This document shows positions 7,239 through 13,222 of a stretch of 19,141 nt of DNA, one piece after another (positions within the stretch are counted from its first letter, which is position 1; each line of letters begins with the position of its first letter). The position numbers and the translations under genes were made by a program. Location: the NCBI GenBank assembly GCA_900543605.1, contig UQSK01000034.1, positions 1 through 19,141 on the forward strand, given 5' to 3'. The DNA is from an uncultured Collinsella sp. (lineage in GTDB: Bacteria; Actinomycetota; Coriobacteriia; Coriobacteriales; Coriobacteriaceae). The notes beneath the pieces are model-generated. The model was not told the DNA's origin. It worked only from the letters and a program-made list of their open reading frames with translations, and made no database searches.

Positions 7239-8234
7239 TTACTTGAGCGTGGCGTACATGACAGCCTTGATGGTGTGCATGCGGTTCTCGGCCTCATCGA
7301 AGACCTTGGAAGCAGGGCTCTCGAAGACCTCGTCGGTGACCTCCTGCTCGGTGATGCCGAACTGCTCGCACTTCTCGGCGCCAATGGTGGTGTTGGTGTC
7401 GTGGAAGCTGGGCAGGCAGTGCAGGAAGATGGCGCCCGGGTTGGCCATAGCCATGACCTCGGAGGTAACACGATACGGGGTGAGCTGAGCGATGCGCTCG
7501 GCCCAGACCTCGTCGGGCTCTCCCATGGAGACCCACACGTCGGTGTAGATAACGTCGGCACCGGTGACGCCGTCCTTGACGTCGGTGGTCAGCTTGATGG
7601 TGCAGCCGTTGGCCTCGGCGATGGGCTTGCAGGCCTCGATGACGTCGTCGGCGGGCATGCACTCCTCGGGGCCGCAGGCCACGAAGTTCATGCCGAGCTT
7701 GGAGCAGACAACCATGAGGGAGCGAGCGACGTTGTTCTTGCAGTCGCCCATGAAGACGAGGGTCTTGCCCTTGATGTCGTAGTTGAAGTTCTCCTGGACG
7801 GTCAGGATGTCGGCGAGCATCTGGGTGGGATGCCACTCGGTGGTCAGGCCGTTCCACACGGGCACGCCGGACTTAGCAGCGAGCTCCTCGACGTCGTCCT
7901 GGGCAAAGCCACGGAACTCGATGCCGTCATACATGCGGCCGAGAACACGGGCGGTGTCCTCGATGGACTCCTTCTTGCCCATCTGCGACGAACCCGGATC
8001 GAGGTAGGTGACGCCCATGCCCAGATCCATGCCGCCGACCTCGAAGGCACAGCGGGTACGAGTGGAGGTCTTCTGGAAGAGCAGAACGATATTCTTGCCC
8101 TCGAGATAGCGGTGCGGAACGCCAGCGCGCTTCATATCCTTGAAGTTCTTGGAGAGCTTGAGCAGGTACTCGATCTCCTCGGTGGTGAGGTCGAGAAGCT
8201 TGAGGAAGCTACGGCCGGAGAGGTTAACACCCAT
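7239..8234 (-). CDS. argF: Ornithine carbamoyltransferase (catabolic, ArcB role)
   Basis: 331 residues, full length. It interconverts citrulline plus phosphate with ornithine plus carbamoyl phosphate. Carbamoyl-phosphate loop STRTR at 57-61, HPTQMLAD at 135-142, the ornithine-loop motif HCLPSFHD at 272-279 and DVWVSMGE at 232-239. The ATG at 8234 has a good GAAAGGAA Shine-Dalgarno. It sits 105 bases downstream of arcA copy 1 and 147 upstream of the transporter gene, so it very probably works in the catabolic direction (the gene would then be called arcB). Sequence alone does not exclude a biosynthetic role. Confidence 0.96.
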   Translation of the reverse strand: MGVNLSGRSFLKLLDLTTEEIEYLLKLSKNFKDMKRAGVPHRYLEGKNIVLLFQKTSTRTRCAFEVGGMDLGMGVTYLDPGSSQMGKKESIEDTARVLGRMYDGIEFRGFAQDDVEELAAKSGVPVWNGLTTEWHPTQMLADILTVQENFNYDIKGKTLVFMGDCKNNVARSLMVVCSKLGMNFVACGPEECMPADDVIEACKPIAEANGCTIKLTTDVKDGVTGADVIYTDVWVSMGEPDEVWAERIAQLTPYRVTSEVMAMANPGAIFLHCLPSFHDTNTTIGAEKCEQFGITEQEVTDEVFESPASKVFDEAENRMHTIKAVMYATLK

Positions 8235-8279
8235 GGTTTGATTCCTTTCGAAGAAATGAATTACGTAAGTATTAGTGTT

Positions 8280-8327
8280 GCCCGTTTAACGGGCGAAGCC
8301 GGTGCGGTTGTAGGGGGACCGCACCGG
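8280..8327 (-). repeat. Two intercistronic stem-loops between arcA copy 1 and argF
   Basis: CCGGTGCGGT (8299-8308) pairs with ACCGCACCGG (8318-8327). GCCCGTT (8280-8286) pairs with AACGGGC (8288-8294). No T-run follows, suggesting mRNA processing or partial attenuation inside the operon. Confidence 0.6.
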
Positions 8328-8338
8328 AAACGGAAAGA

Positions 8339-9605
8339 CTTAGAGGTCCTCGCGCCAGAAGGGCATGCTCATGCAGCGCGGGCCGCCGCGGCCGCGGGAG
8401 AGCTCGGCGGAGGGCACGACGAGAAGGTCCAGGCCCTCCTTGTACAGCACGTCGTTGGTGACGGTGTTGCGGGCGTAGACGCAGATCTTGCCGGGCTCGA
8501 CGCACAGGGTGTTGGAGCCGTCGTTCCACTGCTCGCGGGAGGCCGCGATCGGGTCGCCGCCGCCGCAGGGGATCAGCTTGACCTGGTCGACGCCGGTGGC
8601 GTCCTCCAGGACGTGCTCGAGGGTGTCCTCGATCAGGCGGATGTTCACGTCGCCCGGGTTCTTGCCGGCGGTCAGCTCGTAGACGCGCAGGGTGCCCATG
8701 ATGGCGGGGTGGATCGTGAACTTATCGACGTCGATCTGGGTGAAGACCGTGTCGAGGTGCATGAAGGCGCGCGAGACCGGGATGTCGAAGGCCAGGATGC
8801 GCTCGACCTTGGAGTCGGAGTTCCAGAAGATGTTCTGGGCCATGACGTCGATCGCGGCGGCCTGGGTGCGCTGGGAGATGCCGACCGCGAGGGTCTTCTC
8901 GTTGATGTTCAGCACGTCGCCGCCCTCGGTGTGGAACTGGCAGTCGCGGCGGAAGTACAGCGAGACGTCCTTGTAGTCGGGGTGGTACTTGAAGACGTAC
9001 TTGCCGTACAGGGTCTCGCGGTTGCGGGTGACCGAGTACATGCGGTTGAGGTTGACGCCCTCGCCGACGACCGCGAACGGGTCGCGGGTGAAGTAGAGGT
9101 TGGGCATCGGGTCGATGATCAGGTCGGACTCGGACTCGGAGTTGACCAGGGAGTCGAGGGTCGTGGACGCCGTGAGGGGCAGGTCGATCTCGGCCTTGGT
9201 CATGCCGGCCATGGTCTTCTTGACGAACTCGAGGTTGTCCTCGATGGAGTCCAGCTTCTCGCGGACGATCTGCGGCATGTGCTGGCCGCGGATGCCGGCC
9301 TCGGCGATGTACTGGTCGGTGAACTCGGCGCGGGCGCCGGGGACCTGGTCGAACACCTCGGCGACGAGGTTCTCCAGGTAGAGGACCTCCACGCCCTGGT
9401 CCCTCAGGATCTGGGCGAAGGTGTCGTGCTCCTGCTGCGCGACCTCCAGGAACGGGACGTCGTCGAACAGGAGTCGCTCGAGCTCGTCGGGCGGCAGGTT
9501 GAGGAGCTCGTCGCCGGGACGGTGCAGGCAGACCTTCCTGAGCTTGCCGATCTCGGAAGGCACGTGCAGACCTTTCGTCATGGCCTCCTACCTTTCTTTC
9601 GGGCC
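8339..9605 (-). repeat. Long direct repeat, arcA copy 1 (pair with 11428-12694)
   Basis: About 1,267 bases match 11428-12694 without a difference that I could find by reading, at a constant offset of 3,089. The left edge lies one base outside the stop codon. The right edge lies 24 bases upstream of the ATG. Beyond the right edge the copies are still homologous but diverged. Confidence 0.9.
8340..9581 (-). CDS. arcA: Arginine deiminase, copy 1
   Basis: 413 residues, usual length. It hydrolyses arginine to citrulline and ammonia, first step of the arginine deiminase pathway. Active-site landmarks: FTRDP at 164-168, Glu219/Asp222 in HTEGGDV, His275 and Asp277 in MHLDTVF, and nucleophile Cys403 in the C-terminal RGGPRCMSMPFWR. 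Shine-Dalgarno GGAGG lies 5 bases before the ATG. First gene of the unit arcA1-argF-transporter. Protein and DNA appear identical to the copy at 11429-12670, while flanks differ. Codon use is almost entirely G/C-ending (GAC, GAG, CTC, GTC), as expected of a highly expressed gene. Confidence 0.98.
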   Translation of the reverse strand: MTKGLHVPSEIGKLRKVCLHRPGDELLNLPPDELERLLFDDVPFLEVAQQEHDTFAQILRDQGVEVLYLENLVAEVFDQVPGARAEFTDQYIAEAGIRGQHMPQIVREKLDSIEDNLEFVKKTMAGMTKAEIDLPLTASTTLDSLVNSESESDLIIDPMPNLYFTRDPFAVVGEGVNLNRMYSVTRNRETLYGKYVFKYHPDYKDVSLYFRRDCQFHTEGGDVLNINEKTLAVGISQRTQAAAIDVMAQNIFWNSDSKVERILAFDIPVSRAFMHLDTVFTQIDVDKFTIHPAIMGTLRVYELTAGKNPGDVNIRLIEDTLEHVLEDATGVDQVKLIPCGGGDPIAASREQWNDGSNTLCVEPGKICVYARNTVTNDVLYKEGLDLLVVPSAELSRGRGGPRCMSMPFWREDL

Positions 9606-9617
9606 CTTGTCAGGGCC
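9602..9617 (-). promoter_or_regulatory. 5'-UTR stem-loop of arcA copy 1
   Basis: GGCCCT (9602-9607) pairs with AGGGCC (9612-9617) around a 4-base loop, 20 bases before the ATG. Copy 2 has a shorter hairpin at the same place, with both arms shortened together. Confidence 0.5.
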
Positions 9618-9663
9618 GATTCGTTAGCGCCCCTCCGTGTGAGGCGTTATTGCTGACGACATA

Positions 9664-9730
9664 TTTATATCCAAAATCAGCTCATACTTCCACCTTGCCC
9701 CCGAACGGTTTTTTATAGGGGGTGAACGGC
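9664..9730 (-). promoter_or_regulatory. arcA copy 1 promoter with two GAACGG direct repeats 21 nt apart
   Basis: -10 TATAAA at 9664-9669, 82 nt before the ATG; the -35 position holds a poor TGGAAG. Upstream, GAACGGT at 9703-9709 and GAACGG at 9724-9729 (plus-strand reading) are exactly 21 nt apart, about 46 and 67 bases upstream of the expected start of transcription. Copy 2 has the same layout. A weak -35 with tandem upstream sites suggests an activated promoter; the activator is unknown. Confidence 0.65.
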
Positions 9731-9958
9731 ATACACATATACTTCACGCATGGCACACTTCATCTTAATAAAGCGTATTTACGTGCTTAAACGCGTTTTC
9801 AATCCTAAAATCAAATGGAACTTAACTTTGTTAAACCATCCTCAAATTGCATATTTCCACTAAAGCTATGAATAGAATTAGCGGTTCATACCGCGTCTCA
9901 ACCATTTTCATTTTTATTCAGAAAAAAGTTTGTCCTATTCATTTCTGGTAAATAAATT
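9731..9958. other. AT-rich spacer upstream of arcA copy 1
   Basis: No open reading frame with a credible start is seen. Homology to the arcA copy 2 upstream region fades at about 9775. It holds a small GCGGT/ACCGC stem-loop near 9880 and an inverted CTGGTAAA/TTTACCAG pair at about 9945-9970 that overlaps the first plus-orientated ACCGTT site. Confidence 0.4.
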
Positions 9959-10005
9959 ACCGTTTACCAGACGCTTGATACCGTTCACCGGAAACTCAGT
10001 ATAAG
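9959..10005 (+). promoter_or_regulatory. Plus-orientated ACCGTT direct-repeat pair with a -10-like box
   Basis: ACCGTTT (9959-9965) and ACCGTTC (9980-9986) are 21 nt apart, the spacing seen in reverse orientation before both arcA copies. TATAAG at 10000-10005 could be a -10 box on the plus strand, 20 bases beyond the second site (40 in arcA). Functional assignment is inference. Confidence 0.4.
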
Positions 10006-10011
10006 GCCCAG

Positions 10012-10105
10012 CGGATACCGGCTCGCCTTACAGCCCCATTTGTAACAACTTGACTTCTCGGTATAGAAAAACGGACCCGCTTCACTAGGGAAACGGGTCC
10101 GTTTT
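10012..10105 (+). ncRNA. Candidate small RNA ending in a bidirectional terminator
   Basis: If the TATAAG at 10000-10005 is used, a plus-strand transcript of roughly 95 bases would end at the hairpin 10068-10105, which finishes in TTTT on this strand. It has no start codon with a Shine-Dalgarno. Evidence is only promoter-like and terminator-like signals, so this is speculative. Confidence 0.2.
10066..10105 (-). terminator. Terminator of the arcA2-aminotransferase unit (bidirectional)
   Basis: AAAACGGACCCG (10068-10079) and CGGGTCCGTTTT (10094-10105) are perfect 12-bp complements with a 14-base loop. On the minus strand the stem ends in five T; on the plus strand in four. It separates the aminotransferase gene from the arcA copy 1 promoter. 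Confidence 0.88.
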
Positions 10106-10154
10106 CGATTATCTTCGGCCAATTTAGATAAGGCCCTCGAAGATCATCGGAATC

Positions 10155-11279
10155 CTAGCGATCAAACTCCGCCAGTGCCTCGCCCAAAAGCATCAGGCCC
10201 TCACGCAGAACGTCCTCGCTCGCGCAGTAGCCCAGGCGTGCGCCACAGGGAAGCTCAAAGCGGCTGCCGGGTACCAGCAGCACTCCCCTCTCGGACAGCA
10301 GGCGCTTGCAGAACCCCTCGTCGTCCTCGGGAATATCAAGCTGGATAAACGAGGTAGACACGCCCTGCGGAGCCGTCCAGGAAACGCGATGCTGCGTATC
10401 GATCCAAGCCTGCGCGATATCGCGGTTGCCAAACACGATCTTGCGATTGCGCTCGACAATCTTGTCCTTGTGCTCGAGCACATAGGTCGCCAGGGCATCG
10501 TTGAACACGCCGCCGCAGATCATGGTGTAATCGCGATAGGTACGGATGCGGTTGGACACCTCTTCGTCTGCCACGACCCAGCCCACGCGGGCCGCAGGCG
10601 TCGAATAGGTCTTCGACAACGAGTTGGTGACAATGGCATTCTCGTACACGTCAGCCATCGACATAAAGGCCTCGGTGTTCTCAAGCGGCAGGTACACCTC
10701 GTCGCACAGCACATAGGCGCCAACCGAGCGGGCGATCTCGGCAATCTGGCCGAGCGTGTCGGCATCGAGCACCGTTCCGATGGGGTTCGATGCGTTGTTG
10801 ATGCAGATGAGCTTGGTATTGGGACGCACCAAGCGCTTGAGCTCCTCGATATCGGGTTTCCATCCAAGCTCCTCGCGAAGCTCCCAATACTCGACCTCGG
10901 CGCCGAGCGTACGCGGAACCTCATAGAGCGGCGCATAGGTAGGCCATTCGGCGATAACGTGGTCGCCGGGCTCGACTACAGCCATGACGGCGTTGAGGTT
11001 AGCGCCCGTGCAGCCATTGGTCTGCAGAATGTGATCGGGATTGACCTCGTGACGATACAGCTTGGCGACCTCGGCCTTAAACTCCGGCGAACCCTCGATC
11101 CAGCCGTAGTTCATCTTCTCGCGATCCAGGCGCTCGTAGAACGTGGCGCCGTCCTGTTCATCGAGCGCGCGCAGCTCGCCCATGGTAAGCGACGAAATCG
11201 TCGACTGGGCGATATCCCACGTAGCGCTCTTCTCCCAAACGTTAAGCCACTCCTCAACGCCGATTGTTTTGATATCCAT
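10155..11279 (-). CDS. Pyridoxal-phosphate aminotransferase, class I/II (ArcT-like position)
   Basis: 374 residues. Fold-type I PLP enzyme: substrate-loop YGWIEGSPEFK (58-68), ASNPIGT (163-169) equivalent to the usual NPTG, Asp193/Tyr196 in CDEVY, Schiff-base Lys223 in SLSKTYSTP, and phosphate-binding Arg231 in AARVGW. The ATG at 11279 has an AAGGAG Shine-Dalgarno 9 bases upstream; starts up to 11333 would add 18 residues without one. It lies between the two arcA copies, 149 bases after copy 2, with its own downstream terminator. Lactobacillus arc operons also carry a transaminase gene, arcT; whether this is its functional counterpart is inference. An arginine-, citrulline- or ornithine-related substrate is possible but not shown. 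Confidence 0.92.
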   Translation of the reverse strand: MDIKTIGVEEWLNVWEKSATWDIAQSTISSLTMGELRALDEQDGATFYERLDREKMNYGWIEGSPEFKAEVAKLYRHEVNPDHILQTNGCTGANLNAVMAVVEPGDHVIAEWPTYAPLYEVPRTLGAEVEYWELREELGWKPDIEELKRLVRPNTKLICINNASNPIGTVLDADTLGQIAEIARSVGAYVLCDEVYLPLENTEAFMSMADVYENAIVTNSLSKTYSTPAARVGWVVADEEVSNRIRTYRDYTMICGGVFNDALATYVLEHKDKIVERNRKIVFGNRDIAQAWIDTQHRVSWTAPQGVSTSFIQLDIPEDDEGFCKRLLSERGVLLVPGSRFELPCGARLGYCASEDVLREGLMLLGEALAEFDR

Positions 11280-11337
11280 GGCCAAGCTCCTTACAAAAGC
11301 AGTCATCCAATCGTGTTGACGTTCCTCATACAAGAAT

Positions 11338-11365
11338 GGGGCGGTGCGAATATCCGCACCGCCCC
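11338..11365 (-). terminator. Stem-loop after arcA copy 2, possible partial terminator
   Basis: GGGGCGGTGCG (11338-11348) pairs perfectly with CGCACCGCCCC (11355-11365). The minus strand continues ATTCTTGT, only a weak T-run. It may be a processing or attenuation site between arcA copy 2 and the aminotransferase. Confidence 0.5.
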
Positions 11366-11427
11366 AATGGGAGACATCTAATGGCAGCTAGATGTATGTA
11401 TTAATACCTGTACGGGTCCTTGAAGAC

Positions 11428-12694
11428 CTTAGAGGTCCTCGCGCCAGAAGGGCATGCTCATGCAGCGCGGGCCGCCGCGGCCGCGGGAGAGCTCGGCGGA
11501 GGGCACGACGAGAAGGTCCAGGCCCTCCTTGTACAGCACGTCGTTGGTGACGGTGTTGCGGGCGTAGACGCAGATCTTGCCGGGCTCGACGCACAGGGTG
11601 TTGGAGCCGTCGTTCCACTGCTCGCGGGAGGCCGCGATCGGGTCGCCGCCGCCGCAGGGGATCAGCTTGACCTGGTCGACGCCGGTGGCGTCCTCCAGGA
11701 CGTGCTCGAGGGTGTCCTCGATCAGGCGGATGTTCACGTCGCCCGGGTTCTTGCCGGCGGTCAGCTCGTAGACGCGCAGGGTGCCCATGATGGCGGGGTG
11801 GATCGTGAACTTATCGACGTCGATCTGGGTGAAGACCGTGTCGAGGTGCATGAAGGCGCGCGAGACCGGGATGTCGAAGGCCAGGATGCGCTCGACCTTG
11901 GAGTCGGAGTTCCAGAAGATGTTCTGGGCCATGACGTCGATCGCGGCGGCCTGGGTGCGCTGGGAGATGCCGACCGCGAGGGTCTTCTCGTTGATGTTCA
12001 GCACGTCGCCGCCCTCGGTGTGGAACTGGCAGTCGCGGCGGAAGTACAGCGAGACGTCCTTGTAGTCGGGGTGGTACTTGAAGACGTACTTGCCGTACAG
12101 GGTCTCGCGGTTGCGGGTGACCGAGTACATGCGGTTGAGGTTGACGCCCTCGCCGACGACCGCGAACGGGTCGCGGGTGAAGTAGAGGTTGGGCATCGGG
12201 TCGATGATCAGGTCGGACTCGGACTCGGAGTTGACCAGGGAGTCGAGGGTCGTGGACGCCGTGAGGGGCAGGTCGATCTCGGCCTTGGTCATGCCGGCCA
12301 TGGTCTTCTTGACGAACTCGAGGTTGTCCTCGATGGAGTCCAGCTTCTCGCGGACGATCTGCGGCATGTGCTGGCCGCGGATGCCGGCCTCGGCGATGTA
12401 CTGGTCGGTGAACTCGGCGCGGGCGCCGGGGACCTGGTCGAACACCTCGGCGACGAGGTTCTCCAGGTAGAGGACCTCCACGCCCTGGTCCCTCAGGATC
12501 TGGGCGAAGGTGTCGTGCTCCTGCTGCGCGACCTCCAGGAACGGGACGTCGTCGAACAGGAGTCGCTCGAGCTCGTCGGGCGGCAGGTTGAGGAGCTCGT
12601 CGCCGGGACGGTGCAGGCAGACCTTCCTGAGCTTGCCGATCTCGGAAGGCACGTGCAGACCTTTCGTCATGGCCTCCTACCTTTCTTTCGGGCC
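11428..12694 (-). repeat. Long direct repeat, arcA copy 2 (pair with 8339-9605)
   Basis: Same 1,267-base segment as 8339-9605, same orientation, offset 3,089. No IS ends, inverted termini or target-site duplications flank either copy, so it is a gene duplication rather than a mobile element. Confidence 0.9.
11429..12670 (-). CDS. arcA: Arginine deiminase, copy 2
   Basis: 413 residues, identical to copy 1 in every position: FTRDP 164-168, HTEGGDV around 217-223, MHLDTVF 274-280, catalytic Cys403. Function is the same, arginine to citrulline plus ammonia in the cytosol. The ATG has the same GGAGG Shine-Dalgarno. It is the first gene of a separate unit with the aminotransferase and has its own promoter, which is diverged from that of copy 1 but keeps the same box positions. 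No ornithine carbamoyltransferase follows it, so its citrulline would depend on argF in the other unit or feed another use. Confidence 0.98.
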   Translation of the reverse strand: MTKGLHVPSEIGKLRKVCLHRPGDELLNLPPDELERLLFDDVPFLEVAQQEHDTFAQILRDQGVEVLYLENLVAEVFDQVPGARAEFTDQYIAEAGIRGQHMPQIVREKLDSIEDNLEFVKKTMAGMTKAEIDLPLTASTTLDSLVNSESESDLIIDPMPNLYFTRDPFAVVGEGVNLNRMYSVTRNRETLYGKYVFKYHPDYKDVSLYFRRDCQFHTEGGDVLNINEKTLAVGISQRTQAAAIDVMAQNIFWNSDSKVERILAFDIPVSRAFMHLDTVFTQIDVDKFTIHPAIMGTLRVYELTAGKNPGDVNIRLIEDTLEHVLEDATGVDQVKLIPCGGGDPIAASREQWNDGSNTLCVEPGKICVYARNTVTNDVLYKEGLDLLVVPSAELSRGRGGPRCMSMPFWREDL

Positions 12695-12703
12695 TTACTG
12701 GCC
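12691..12703 (-). promoter_or_regulatory. 5'-UTR stem-loop of arcA copy 2
   Basis: GGCC (12691-12694) and GGCC (12700-12703) can pair around 5 bases, 20 bases before the ATG. It corresponds to the longer hairpin at 9602-9617. Confidence 0.4.
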
Positions 12704-12752
12704 GAATGTATCAGCGCCCCTCCATATGGGACGCTGCTTGCTGACAGCTCTA

Positions 12753-12819
12753 GTTATATCCAAAAACCACCCGCAATTCCACCTCGCCCCCGAACGGTCA
12801 GCAAAGTGCGATGAACGGT
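12753..12819 (-). promoter_or_regulatory. arcA copy 2 promoter with two GAACGGT direct repeats 21 nt apart
   Basis: -10 TATAAC at 12753-12758, again 82 nt before the ATG, with TGGAAT at the -35 position. GAACGGT at 12792-12798 and 12813-12819 are 21 nt apart and 39 nt upstream of the -10 box, exactly as in copy 1. The bases between the two repeats differ entirely between the copies. Confidence 0.65.
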
Positions 12820-13196
12820 ATATCGCATATGATTCCCCCATGATGCACTTCAGTTCTCTAAAGCAGGTTTTCAAAGGTAATCGTTCTTTTTTCTAAGGAA
12901 TTGAGCAAGATTGCACAAATAATTTCATGTTTAGGAATTGCATAGCTAAAACTGTTTTCTGCATATATATGTCGTCTGTCCATGATTCAATTTGGATTCG
13001 ATTATATTCAGCTCGCAATCATTCTTATTCATACATCCTCACCAATTGAGTATGGATATAGATTATTTTCAAAACGAGTCGGGCAGTTAGTTGCATGTCT
13101 TGACGGCGTAAGAAGTAGGTTAAGATACCGTTCGCACAATACGTCCGTGCCACAAGTCAACTAAATTGAGACAATAGTAAATAGGGTTAGGCTACC
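12820..13196. other. AT-rich spacer between divergent arcA copy 2 and ppk
   Basis: About 380 bases with no convincing gene. Homology with the copy 1 upstream region ends near 12863. One further ATACCGTTC, similar to the repeats before arcA, lies at 13125-13133 on the plus strand without a partner at 21 nt. A 60-codon open frame at 12982-13164 has no Shine-Dalgarno and is not called. Confidence 0.4.
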
Positions 13197-13211
13197 GTCC
13201 CCTGCGGGGAC
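13165..13211 (+). promoter_or_regulatory. Possible ppk promoter and leader hairpin
   Basis: TTGAGA at about 13166-13171 and TAGGCT 16 bases later are a weak promoter candidate. GTCCCC (13197-13202) and GGGGAC (13206-13211) form a tight hairpin ending 11 bases before the first ATG, close to the ribosome-binding region. Confidence 0.35.
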
Positions 13212-13222
13212 TGAACGGACAG

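Noticed and set aside
7233..9656. Very long plus-strand open frame (807 codons) over argF and arcA copy 1
   Set aside because: It is a mirror of the G/C-ending codons of the two minus-strand genes. Its product is Val/Leu/Gly/Asp/Glu low complexity without any domain. The same happens over arcA copy 2 (11420-12814).
9664..9730. ArgR (ARG box) or CRP/FNR site at the arcA promoters
   Set aside because: The conserved elements are direct repeats of GAACGG, not the palindromic AT-rich ARG box or TGTGA-N6-TCACA / TTGAT-N4-ATCAA dyads.
10389..11381. Plus-strand 330-codon open frame over the aminotransferase gene
   Set aside because: Antisense shadow; the minus-strand gene has all PLP motifs.
8339..12694. 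Composite transposon or IS pair made by the arcA direct repeats
   Set aside because: The repeat is just the arcA gene; there is no transposase, no terminal inverted repeat and no target duplication.
12982..13164. 60-codon plus-strand open frame in the arcA2-ppk spacer
   Set aside because: No Shine-Dalgarno, AT-rich composition unlike neighbouring genes, and no recognisable features.
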